Below, in pieces: positions 1-6,632 of a stretch of DNA of 12,122 nt (its first letter is position 1; each line of letters opens with the position of its first letter). The notes beneath the pieces were generated by a model that saw nothing but the letters and a program-made list of their open reading frames with translations, ran no database searches and had not been told where the DNA came from. The stretch lies in assembly GCA_003135255.1 (NCBI GenBank), contig PLAX01000113.1:1-12122 (forward strand), in the 5' to 3' direction. Origin of the DNA: Candidatus Dormiibacterota bacterium. Its GTDB lineage: Bacteria; Chloroflexota; Dormibacteria; Aeolococcales; Aeolococcaceae. The position numbers were made by a program, and so were the translations under genes.

Positions 1-34
1 CTAAAGCACCCACAACTGCTTGTCGTCAGCTGCT

Positions 35-541
35 TTCGAAGCAGGTGCCTCCTGACCCAGGCATGGTGAAGGGGGAAGGGATTCGCCAGAGTGCTGCCGT
101 AGCTTCACCGCTCCAATCCTCCTTACAATTGCGGACAACCCGAGCGGTTTGTCCGGCCCCCCGAAAACTGGTCCACCGCGGATGTTGTGGTCGCGAGTTA
201 GGTGAGGGCCATGGGTTGACTGGGTGCGACGACCGCCCCAGCGCCTTATTGCTTCCGGACCTGTTCCTGACCTTCGAAGCAAGTGCTGGCTGGGAGCACG
301 GACAGCGAAGCAAGCGGTCCTAGCGAATTCAAGAATGCCTATGCGAGCGACGAAAGTCTAAGGAATTTACTTTGGGAACAAGAGGTCCCCAGTTCGAGTC
401 TGGGCGCCGCGACCAGTTGGTCAGCTAACGGTCATTTCTGAATTCGCCTCGTGCACTTGCTTTGGTTCTGGCCGGCCCCGGCCGGGCACCGGGGTGCAGA
501 GGCAAGTGCTGCTCCGGGCCACGATGGCAGAAGCAAGTGCT
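35..541. repeat. Dispersed 12-bp repeat family around tRNA-Pro scar
   Basis: The motif GAAGCAAGTGCT occurs exactly at 276-287 and 530-541. Close copies lie at 499-510 (11 of 12 bases) and 38-49 (10 of 12; the match extends left as TTCGAAGC in both 35-42 and 273-280). An inverted copy on the minus strand lies at 452-463 (10 of 12), and a partial copy at 307-318 shares its first eight bases. Copies sit on both sides of the tRNA-Pro 3' half at 371-415. Arm-type binding sites of tyrosine recombinases are short repeated sites of this kind flanking an att core. Iterons or binding sites for another DNA-binding protein are alternatives. That these are arm sites is inference; the repeats are directly visible. 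Confidence 0.65.
371..415 (+). tRNA. tRNA-Pro(UGG) 3' half, partial (integration scar)
   Basis: The segment begins with the anticodon loop TTTGGGA (anticodon TGG), then the 3' strand of the anticodon stem (378-382) and a five-base variable region (383-387). A perfect five-pair T arm follows (CCCAG 388-392, loop TTCGAGT, CTGGG 400-404), then the 3' acceptor strand CGCCGCG (405-411), discriminator A and encoded CCA (413-415). The 5' half is absent: no CGCGGCG acceptor strand lies upstream, and the bases left of the loop (366-370) do not complete the anticodon stem. A clean break at the anticodon stem/loop is what site-specific integration into a tRNA gene leaves behind. It cannot make a functional tRNA. 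Confidence 0.75.
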
Positions 542-837
542 CTGTCAAAACGCACCGGCAGGCCGGAGGGGTCCCATGGGTACCCTGGAGCAGCCGTCAG
601 GCGCGCGGGTAGCGGTCAGAGAAGCTCCAGGAACGCCGCGGGAGACAGCACCGGCGGCGAGGCAGTCGGGAGGCCGGTGAGGTCCTTGTCACCGGACATC
701 AGCTACGGTTCCCAACTTACGACCTGATTGACGCGTTAGGAGCTTGCCCCGGTGTCGCTCGAGGTGGCCACGGCCGACTCGGCGTCATCGGTACAAGACA
801 CTGGGGGTTTGCCGGACACTCGTGGCAATAAGATGAT

Positions 838-1407
838 GTGGAAGATGTGCACCTCGCATCCGCTGAGGGGTTCCCGAGGCTGAATCGTTCTGAGCCGGGG
901 CTGGATGCTACCCAGAATCGGGTCCAGGCTATCTATGAGGCGGAGCTGGACCACCTCCTCGCCCTCTGCACCCTACTCGTCGGAGGTCGAACAGCCGGGG
1001 AGGACCTCGCCCAGTCGGTCTTCGCAGAGGCGCTGCAGCGTGAGCGGAGGGGGCCTGGATATCTTCGCGACCCTGTCTGGCCGTGGCTGAGGACTGTCGC
1101 TGTCCGCTTGGCCTCGCGACAGCGGGCACGGTTGCGCAGTGAGTTGGCACGTCTCCATCTCGTTGGCAAGGACGTCCCGGACGACGCCTGGGACCGCCAG
1201 TCCATCGACGTCGTGCGGGCCCTGCGTCGCCTTCCTCCGAGGATGCGCACATGCACCGTTCTTGCCTACTTCGAGGACCAGAGCACCGAGGTTGTCGCCG
1301 CCACGCTGGGTTGCTCAACGAAGACGGTGGAGAACCAGTTGCGTGAGAGCCGCCAGCGGCTCCGGGGCTTGCTCGGAGCTACCTACAGGGATGCGGGTGA
1401 TGAGTAA
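838..1407 (+). CDS. ECF-type RNA polymerase sigma factor
   Basis: This 189-residue protein is of the sigma-70 family, extracytoplasmic-function class, and should direct RNA polymerase to a small set of promoters. Region 2 spans about residues 32-100, with GEDLAQSVFAEAL (54-66) matching the conserved region 2.2 pattern and a Trp/Arg-rich region 2.4 near 81-100. Region 4 spans about 125-180: LPPRMRTCTVLAYFEDQS, a helix-turn-helix (AATLGCSTKTVENQL) and an Arg-rich end, typical of the class. There is no region 3 domain or C-terminal extension. The GTG start at 838 has no clear Shine-Dalgarno, so the first 20-30 residues are uncertain; an in-frame GTG at 847 is an alternative. Its stop overlaps the start of the membrane protein at 1400 by eight bases, implying translational coupling. 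Its target promoters are unknown. Confidence 0.88.
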   Translation: MEDVHLASAEGFPRLNRSEPGLDATQNRVQAIYEAELDHLLALCTLLVGGRTAGEDLAQSVFAEALQRERRGPGYLRDPVWPWLRTVAVRLASRQRARLRSELARLHLVGKDVPDDAWDRQSIDVVRALRRLPPRMRTCTVLAYFEDQSTEVVAATLGCSTKTVENQLRESRQRLRGLLGATYRDAGDE

Positions 1408-1945
1408 GCCGAGGTCGGAAATCGATGAATCCACGCTGCGTACCCTCCTGCGGCACACGGCGAGAGACATCGCCTGTTCGAGGAAGCCTATGTTGAGACT
1501 AGCCAGAGGTGGTTTCAATGGGCTGCTGATGAGCGCATCGGTCGTCGTGGGGTTCGCGGGGCTATTCTGGCTCCTGGGCGCCATCTTCTCTATGGCAGAC
1601 GGCGAGGTGGACGGGTTTCCCCTGGGATTGTGGGGGGGGTTGTGTGGCCTCGCCCTCTTCGCGGTTGGCCTCGGATTGATGAGACTAGCGTGGGGTCCAG
1701 ACCGAGCTAGAGACCAGGCCAGCAAGGGAAGAGTGCGGGTGGGTCGGCGAACTCTTTCGACACTCGTGCTGGTCGTGTCCATAGTGGTGGTTTACGGGGG
1801 CGCCTCAAGCTTGCTATTCGTTCTCATTGCTTTCGTCGCCCACCACTCATATCCCAATGTCCTCTGGCAGGTGGCCTGGGGAATCCCGGAACTTGCCATC
1901 GGACTGGTGGGCATGCAGGCCGCGAGGTACCTGCGGCGACCCTGA
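1400..1945 (+). CDS. Four-helix membrane protein coupled to ECF sigma factor
   Basis: I do not recognise a named family. The 181-residue product has a charged cytoplasmic-like N-terminus of about 38 residues, then four hydrophobic segments near residues 41-65, 76-98, 119-147 and 155-177, separated by a basic loop around 100-117. ATG 1400 is chosen because AGGG at 1387-1390 lies about nine bases upstream. An in-frame ATG at 1391 would abut that site, and the frame stays open far upstream inside the sigma gene. The eight-base overlap with the sigma gene makes it the natural candidate for an anti-sigma factor or membrane sensor. However, the H-x3-C-x2-C zinc motif of ZAS anti-sigma factors is absent: the N-terminus has only H19 and C26. 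The role is inferred from position alone. Confidence 0.75.
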   Translation: MSKPRSEIDESTLRTLLRHTARDIACSRKPMLRLARGGFNGLLMSASVVVGFAGLFWLLGAIFSMADGEVDGFPLGLWGGLCGLALFAVGLGLMRLAWGPDRARDQASKGRVRVGRRTLSTLVLVVSIVVVYGGASSLLFVLIAFVAHHSYPNVLWQVAWGIPELAIGLVGMQAARYLRRP

Positions 1946-2092
1946 CCTCGTGCTCGGCGCCCCGCCAGGGGAGACCGAAGGAAGGGGAAAGGGACAACCC
2001 AGCACACAGGACTCCACTCTGGATGGGGATGCACGTTGGCACCGGCTCAGATGGAAGGGACCAACAAGCCTTTCATGACGACGGGGCCACCC

Positions 2093-2695
2093 TTAATCTG
2101 ATGGCGGCGAGGCATCAGCGGCCTCCAGGACGAGATCGACCGCGCTGGCGAGGTCAGCGCGCAAGCGGCGGCGGGAGATCCCCTGGCGGCTGGCGAGGTG
2201 GGTGAGAAGGTCGGCTCGAACCGCCGCGAGCAGCAGGTGCGCAAGCAGCTCGCTGTCGCCGCCGCCCCCGGTGGCGCGCACCAGGTCGCACAGCAGCTGG
2301 TGCACCAATTGGTACTGCGGCTGCCCGTAAAGGCTCGTGCCCCCGGAACGTTCTTCGACCGCGAGGGTCAGATGGCGGTTGTCGAGCTTGACAACGAGGA
2401 TGGCGTCGAGAATGGCCGCGATGCGCTGGCGCGGGTTGGTCTCCGGGCCGAGGGGCGGCGGCCCGCTTTCGATCGCGTCACGGAGAGGCTCGTACCTACG
2501 CTGCCATAGGGCCTGGAGGAGCCCGGCTCGGTTGCCGAAGGCGCGGAACAAGGTGCCCTTGCCCACGCCGGCTGCTGCTGCCACGTCGTCCATGGACAAC
2601 CGTGCTGGCTCCGGCACCGTTGCGAACAGCTCGTCGGCGGCGACGAGCACGGCGGCACGGTTGCGGGCGGCGTCGGATCGCTCGGCGCGCGTCAC
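2093..2695 (-). CDS. TetR/AcrR-family transcriptional regulator
   Basis: This 200-residue protein is a one-component repressor. The N-terminal DNA-binding domain occupies about residues 5-60, with the helix-turn-helix at 34-54 (LSMDDVAAAAGVGKGTLFRAFG), a close match to the TetR signature. The rest is a helical ligand/dimer domain of unknown specificity. I place the start at GTG 2695 because the family normally begins a few residues before the first helix. The frame stays open to an ATG at 2782, but that would run through the divergent promoter and add 29 atypical residues. It is divergent from the NTF2-like/NmrA-like pair beginning at 2793, the classic arrangement for a local repressor that also controls itself. 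The ligand is probably a substrate of the adjacent reductase; that is inference. Confidence 0.88.
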   Translation of the reverse strand: MTRAERSDAARNRAAVLVAADELFATVPEPARLSMDDVAAAAGVGKGTLFRAFGNRAGLLQALWQRRYEPLRDAIESGPPPLGPETNPRQRIAAILDAILVVKLDNRHLTLAVEERSGGTSLYGQPQYQLVHQLLCDLVRATGGGGDSELLAHLLLAAVRADLLTHLASRQGISRRRLRADLASAVDLVLEAADASPPSD

Positions 2696-2722
2696 GTCGT
2701 GGGGCCTCCTCTGCCTAGCGGA

Positions 2723-2769
2723 CTGCCGGTCCGAATAGTATAGTTTGTCAACCGGGCTGTCGGTCCGGA
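2723..2769. promoter_or_regulatory. Divergent promoter with candidate TetR operator repeats
   Basis: Two near-identical 13-bp direct repeats lie between the TetR gene and the NTF2-like gene: CTGCCGGTCCGAA at 2723-2735 and CTGTCGGTCCGGA at 2757-2769 (11 of 13 identical). The left copy also lies in an inverted repeat, CGGAC-n5-GTCCG (2719-2733). Between the copies is the only A/T-rich patch of the interval; it reads TATACT on the minus strand (2742-2737) and TATAGT on the plus strand (2739-2744), both plausible -10 elements, with no strong -35 match. Operators flanking overlapping divergent promoters would let the repressor control both directions. The assignment of operator and promoter is inferred. 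Confidence 0.5.
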
Positions 2770-2792
2770 TCGCAAACAACAAAGAGGACAGT

Positions 2793-3203
2793 ATGTCGGA
2801 GACTGCAGACCTGCTCCGAGCGGGCTTGGAGCGCCTCGCCGGCGGTGACCTCGGCGGTTACCTCGACCTGTGCAGCGAAGATGTCGAGGTCGAGTTCCCC
2901 TTCGCCCCGCCCGGCCGGCCGCAGCGGGTGCACGGACGCGAGGACCTTCGCCGCTACCTGGAGCCGCTGCTCGCACGCGTCGCCTACGATGAGATCAGCG
3001 ACCTGATTGTGTACGAGACCGACGTGGCCGGGACCATCGTGGCGGAGATGACGATCGGCCTTCGAATGCTTGATAGCGGTCGGGCCTACGCGAGACGCTA
3101 CGTTGCCGTCGTCCGTTCGGCCGGTGGGCGCGTCGTGTCGTACCGTGAGTATTGGAACCCGGGCGCGTTGAGCGACCGGGTTGGTCCGGCCGAGGCGTCA
3201 TGA
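2793..3203 (+). CDS. SnoaL/NTF2-like domain protein
   Basis: This 136-residue protein fits the SnoaL / ketosteroid-isomerase-like group of the NTF2 fold, a small cone-shaped domain used as isomerase, hydrolase, cyclase or ligand-binding unit. An N-terminal helix pair (residues about 3-25) leads into DLYLDLCSEDVEVEFPF-type sequence, a G-x-E-D-L-R-x-Y helix (about 48-57) and a long C-terminal sheet ending in VVSYREYWNPGAL, where the REYWNP pattern is characteristic. The start at ATG 2793 is well supported by AGAGGA at 2783-2788. An upstream in-frame ATG (2745) lacks this and falls in the operator region. Its stop overlaps the next gene's ATG by four bases, so the two are co-translated. The substrate is unknown. 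Confidence 0.82.
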   Translation: MSETADLLRAGLERLAGGDLGGYLDLCSEDVEVEFPFAPPGRPQRVHGREDLRRYLEPLLARVAYDEISDLIVYETDVAGTIVAEMTIGLRMLDSGRAYARRYVAVVRSAGGRVVSYREYWNPGALSDRVGPAEAS

Positions 3204-4027
3204 GCGGCGTTCGAGCGCTCGTCACGGGCGCCACCGGGACGACTGGGTCGCGCGTAGCCGCGGGGGCGCGCTCGGCCGGGGCCGAGGTGCGCACCGCGAG
3301 CCGGCACGGCAGCGACGTCCACTTCGATTGGTACGATCGCGGCACCTGGCCGGCGGCGCTCGACGGGTGCGATCGTGCCTACCTTCTCCCGCCCGCTGGC
3401 CTCGACCTCGCGCCTTCGATGGTGCCGTTCATCGAGCTGGCCCGCCGCAACGGCGTCGAACGGCTGGTGCTGCTCGGCAACTCGGTCTTCCCGATGGGCG
3501 GCCCGGGTGTCGGCGCCGTGCACCAGGCCCTCGCCGAGGGCGGGCCCGACGACTTCGTCGTGTTGCGGCCCTCATGGTTCATGCAGAACGTGACCGGTAA
3601 ACACTACCTGGCTCGGATGGTCCGCGACGAGGACCGCATCGTGACCGCCACCGGCGAGGGACGAGTCGGCTTCGTCGACGCTGACGACATAGCCGCCGTC
3701 GCCGTGCACGCGCTGCTCGACGAGAAGAGGCCGGCGGCCGAGCTGGTCCTGACCGGGCCCGAGGCGCTGAGCTACAGACGCGTAGCCCAGGTCGTCGGCG
3801 CGGCTCGTGGTCGTCCCGTGGCCTTCGAGTCGGTGACGCAGGCTGAGCTGGTCGAGCGGCTCGCCCGCACGTACCCGCTGCCGTTCGCGCAGGCACTGGC
3901 CGCGCTCGACGTGGTCATCGCCGCGGGCGCTGAGGACAGGGTGACGCCCGACGTCGAGCGCGTCACGGGGCGCCCGCCACGCAGTTTCGAGCAGTTCGCC
4001 GCCGCTGCGTTCGGGTCCGCCGGCTGA
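3200..4027 (+). CDS. NmrA-family NAD(P)-binding oxidoreductase
   Basis: This 275-residue atypical short-chain dehydrogenase of the NmrA / NAD(P)-binding Rossmann group resembles quinone-reductase-like and ergot-type reductases. It opens with a strand and the nucleotide-binding loop GATGTTG (residues 10-16), followed by a short substrate/cofactor region, VERLVLLGNSVFP and VLRPSWFMQN, which are typical of NmrA-like proteins. No SDR Y-x3-K catalytic pair is evident. VGFVDADDIAAVAVHAL (about residues 152-170) is the conserved segment before the C-terminal substrate domain. The ATGA overlap with the NTF2-like gene shows coupling. Together with TetR this forms a compact regulated unit, probably for reduction of a small organic compound; the compound cannot be deduced. 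Confidence 0.87.
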   Translation: MSGVRALVTGATGTTGSRVAAGARSAGAEVRTASRHGSDVHFDWYDRGTWPAALDGCDRAYLLPPAGLDLAPSMVPFIELARRNGVERLVLLGNSVFPMGGPGVGAVHQALAEGGPDDFVVLRPSWFMQNVTGKHYLARMVRDEDRIVTATGEGRVGFVDADDIAAVAVHALLDEKRPAAELVLTGPEALSYRRVAQVVGAARGRPVAFESVTQAELVERLARTYPLPFAQALAALDVVIAAGAEDRVTPDVERVTGRPPRSFEQFAAAAFGSAG

Positions 4028-4115
4028 CGCCGTGACCGCAGGCGTTGAACCGACGGCCTTGGCCTCGGCCGAACAGCCAAGACGACGAACATGACGATGG
4101 AGAAGGAGACTTCTG

Positions 4116-4411
4116 GTGCCGACCGAAGCTGAGCTGTGGGAGCTGGTTCCGGACATCGACAGGGTGCCCTAGTCCTTGCCCGTGAGCTGCGGGGCAAGGA
4201 CATCACCGTCAATGCCGTGGGACCTGGCCCGACCGCGACCCCGCTGTTCCTCGACGGCAAGGACGAGGCCGCGATCGCCAACCTCTCCAAGGCCGCTCCG
4301 CTTGAGCGGCTTGGTCAGCCCGAAGACATCGCCGAGATGGTTGCCTTCCTCGCCGGCCCAGCCCGTTGGGTCAACGGTCAGGTGATCTTCGCCAACGGCG
4401 GCCTCGCCTGA
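4116..4411 (+). pseudogene. Decapitated short-chain dehydrogenase (SDR) remnant
   Basis: From about 4160 the sequence encodes the C-terminal third of a classical SDR: LARELRGKDITVNAV, the PGPTATPLF loop, LERLGQPEDIAEMVAFLAG and a terminal NGQVIFANGGLA, all typical of the last 80 residues of 3-oxoacyl-ACP reductase-like enzymes. The Rossmann G-x3-G-x-G loop, NAG motif and the catalytic Ser/Tyr/Lys are missing. Upstream, GTG 4116 has a good ribosome binding site (AAGGAG near 4103-4108) and begins a frame that stops after 18 codons at TAG 4170-4172, out of register with the SDR frame. This looks like a start region joined by deletion to the SDR tail. A 91-codon frame from ATG 4136 exists but could not make an active enzyme. 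Confidence 0.72.
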
Positions 4412-4613
4412 GCTCAGTCCGACCGCGTCGCCACCCCACCGCAACAGAGACTGCTCCGCCGGCTTGTGCGAGCAGAGATTCGCTTCAGCTGTGGCCTGCT
4501 GGATCGTCCGGGGATCTCCGTCGCTCGGCTTGTCGGGGTTCCCTGAGTAGCGGCGCAATTTCCGTTGTTAGTGACGGGATGCCGCGGCGCCCATCGAAGC
4601 GGTGCAACGATAA

Positions 4614-6491
4614 ATGTCGTCTACACGGTGGTTCGGCGAGAACGGTTCCCCAGCAAGCCGCTCACCGGGTACAATGACAACAGTGGGCGACCAGATCGAG
4701 CCGGTCCCGCGAGAAGTCGGTCTTCGGGCGATGCTGAGGATTGCCTCCGGGGATCCGTGGCCACGTGCACTGCGTGCCGCAGTCGCTATGACTGCGCCGC
4801 TAGCCTTGGGCGTTGCGACGGGGCACACCGCCGCCGGCATGGCCGCCGGGCTCGGCGGGTTCACCGCTCTCTATGCCCGGGATCGCCCGTATCTCGATCG
4901 TGCCCGAGCACTCGCATTCATCGCGGTCGCGTTCGCCGTGGCGATCAGCGTCGGCGTCTGGACGGCATCGATGGCATGGGTCTCGGTGCTCGTCGTCGCA
5001 GTCGTCGCATCGTTGGTGGCCATGTCCTGTCTCGCCATGTCCGTCGGGCCGCCCGGGGCCTACATGTTCGCCTTCGCCTTCGCCGCCGGGGTCGGAACGA
5101 GGACGGCCGAGGATCCGGTGTCGCTCGGTCTGCTTGTGCTCGCCGGCGGCGGGGTGGCGTGGTTAGTCGCGCTCGAGGGAGCGCTGCGTCGTCCCCACGG
5201 ACCAGAACAGGACGCGGTGAGAGTCGCCGAAGGCGCGGTAGGGGCGTTCCTAGCGGCCGGTCCGAGCGGGGCGACCGCCTCGCTGCAGCATCGGGCGGCG
5301 GAGGCGCTGCGAGGGGCGCGGGTCGCCTTGTTCGACCAGCAACTCACTCGGGGCCGCCCCGGCGGCGAGGTGGCACGCCTCCGCGGCGTGACTCGCGAGC
5401 TGCAACTGTCCTTCGCGCAAGCGGTCGTCAACGCTCAGGAAGGTCGCCGGACGTCACCGCCGGACGGCGCCTGGACTCCGCACAGTATCTCTCAGCAGGC
5501 CAGCGCAGGGCCCAACCCGGCGGCGAGCAGCCGCGGGGCGCTGTCGAAGCGTCTCTCAGCAACGCCGCGTGAGAGGCTCAGTCGCCAAATCCTGCTGGTC
5601 GGATTGCGAGTGCTCGTCGCCGCCTTGCTCGCAGGAGGGGTAGGCAGGCTGCTGGGGCTGGCCCACAGCTACTGGGCCGTCGCTGCGGCAATGCTGGTCG
5701 TCTACCGGGGGCTCGACCGACGACAGGCGATCGAGAAGGGCGTGGAACGGATGGTGGGCACGCTCATCGGTCTGGCGGTCGCCGCGGCTGTCCTTGCCCT
5801 ACACCTAACCGGATGGGTCTTCGTCGGTGTGTTCTTCGTCGATGTGTTCCTCGTGGACTACTTGATTTCGCGCAACTACGTGCTGGCTGTCATCTTCATC
5901 GCGACCGCCGCCCTGCTGCTCGCCACAGCCTCACGATCCGTGCACGTCGACTCGACCGTGGTGGCCCGCGGGATGGACACTATCGTCGGCTGCTCGATCG
6001 GGATCGCAACGGCGATCCTCGTCGCGCCGCTGTCGCTCGTCGTGTCAGTCCGCACCCAGATCGCAGCGACTCTCGACGCCACCGCAACGCTCATTGAGAC
6101 GCTGGGGCCGGACTTCATGGCCGAACGTCGCCGCGCCCGCAGGTCGCTGCGCCGGCAGCTCCGCAGCCTCTCCGACCAATTCGACCGAGAGCTCAACGAC
6201 CGCCCTAAGCGTCGATCGGCCGTCATGCGTCAGTGGCCGGCGGTCCTGGCCACCGAACGCATCGCCCAGCGGGTGCTCGCGGAGAGCTGGGCGCCGGAGC
6301 CTCGGCTCGAGCATGGGATCGATGACGGTCCCGACCCGCGTGACCTTGCGCCGGCGCTGCGGGGCCTCGCGATAAGCGCCGAGGCGGGCACGCCTGCCCC
6401 GCCGTTGTCGGCCCTACCTGCCCAGATTGCGCTCGAGGTTAGCGATCTACACGCTGCGCTCGCGGAGCTTGCTGACCGCCCCGGGACCTGA
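4614..6491 (+). CDS. FUSC-family membrane protein (aromatic acid exporter-like)
   Basis: This 625-residue inner-membrane protein has the two-halved layout of FUSC / fusaric-acid-resistance-like exporters. One cluster of hydrophobic segments lies at about residues 52-190, then a soluble, charged middle region (about 191-322), then a second cluster at about 325-480 containing the FUSC_2 signature. That signature is YWAVAAAMLVVYRG (353-366) followed by the GVERMVGTLIGLAVA helix (376-390). An Arg-rich cytoplasmic tail of about 145 residues follows. Members of the family export aromatic or other weak acids; the substrate here is unknown. The start is uncertain: ATG 4614 gives the longest frame, while ATG 4674 (MTTVGDQIEP) removes 20 poorly conserved-looking residues. 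Neither has a strong ribosome binding site. Confidence 0.83.
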   Translation: MSSTRWFGENGSPASRSPGTMTTVGDQIEPVPREVGLRAMLRIASGDPWPRALRAAVAMTAPLALGVATGHTAAGMAAGLGGFTALYARDRPYLDRARALAFIAVAFAVAISVGVWTASMAWVSVLVVAVVASLVAMSCLAMSVGPPGAYMFAFAFAAGVGTRTAEDPVSLGLLVLAGGGVAWLVALEGALRRPHGPEQDAVRVAEGAVGAFLAAGPSGATASLQHRAAEALRGARVALFDQQLTRGRPGGEVARLRGVTRELQLSFAQAVVNAQEGRRTSPPDGAWTPHSISQQASAGPNPAASSRGALSKRLSATPRERLSRQILLVGLRVLVAALLAGGVGRLLGLAHSYWAVAAAMLVVYRGLDRRQAIEKGVERMVGTLIGLAVAAAVLALHLTGWVFVGVFFVDVFLVDYLISRNYVLAVIFIATAALLLATASRSVHVDSTVVARGMDTIVGCSIGIATAILVAPLSLVVSVRTQIAATLDATATLIETLGPDFMAERRRARRSLRRQLRSLSDQFDRELNDRPKRRSAVMRQWPAVLATERIAQRVLAESWAPEPRLEHGIDDGPDPRDLAPALRGLAISAEAGTPAPPLSALPAQIALEVSDLHAALAELADRPGT

Positions 6492-6630
6492 ACCCCATCG
6501 TCCTGAACGAACAGCTCCACCATGCCGGGCGGCGGCCCATCGAGACCCGCGTCAACAAGCTGTGCGTGGCCTCCGTCGACGACAACGCAGCCATCGAGAG
6601 CTTCCACAGTATGGAATCCACCAAGGAGAG
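6488..6630 (+). pseudogene. Coding-like scrap, possibly IS3-type transposase fragment
   Basis: One frame through the gap between the FUSC gene and the CMD-like gene (first codon 6488) has nearly all codons ending in G or C, as real genes here do, but has no start codon of its own. It reads PIVLNEQLHHAGRRPIETR, then VASVDDNAAIESFHS, and then loses coding character. DNAAIESFHS resembles the D-N-A-x-E-S-F-F-S segment around the catalytic Glu of IS3-family (DDE) transposases. The fragment is about 45 residues, has no ends of an insertion sequence and could be another gene's remnant. I hold the coding origin as likely and the transposase identity as tentative. Confidence 0.35.
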
Positions 6631-6632
6631 CA

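Larger units (their letters stand above)
1..837. other. Non-coding left region with integration scar
   Basis: I see no convincing protein gene here. Open frames on both strands are short, lack recognisable domains and show no consistent coding bias. The stretch holds a tRNA-Pro 3' half (371-415), a family of 12-bp repeats on both sides of it, a local A/T-richer patch (about 321-375) just left of the tRNA piece, and a very G/C-rich inverted block near 472-485. This composition fits an attachment region of an integrative element rather than a degraded gene. No integrase or excisionase is visible, but one could lie to the left of the window. Confidence 0.6.

Noticed and set aside
155..182. Sequence resembling ends of some insertion sequences (CCGAAAACTGGTCCACC)
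   Set aside because: No matching opposite end, target duplication or transposase was found nearby, so the likeness cannot be supported.
1..837. Possible CRISPR array because of short repeats
   Set aside because: Repeat copies are only about 12 bp, irregularly spaced and in both orientations, with no uniform spacers and no cas genes.
4091..4132. Short frame starting ATG ACG ATG GAG with 13 codons
   Set aside because: Too short, no ribosome binding site of its own, and overlapped by the better-initiated GTG 4116 frame.
4565..5572. 335-codon plus-strand open frame overlapping the FUSC gene
   Set aside because: Very Arg/Ser/Gly-rich with no recognisable domain; it is a frame shadow of the FUSC gene in high-GC DNA.
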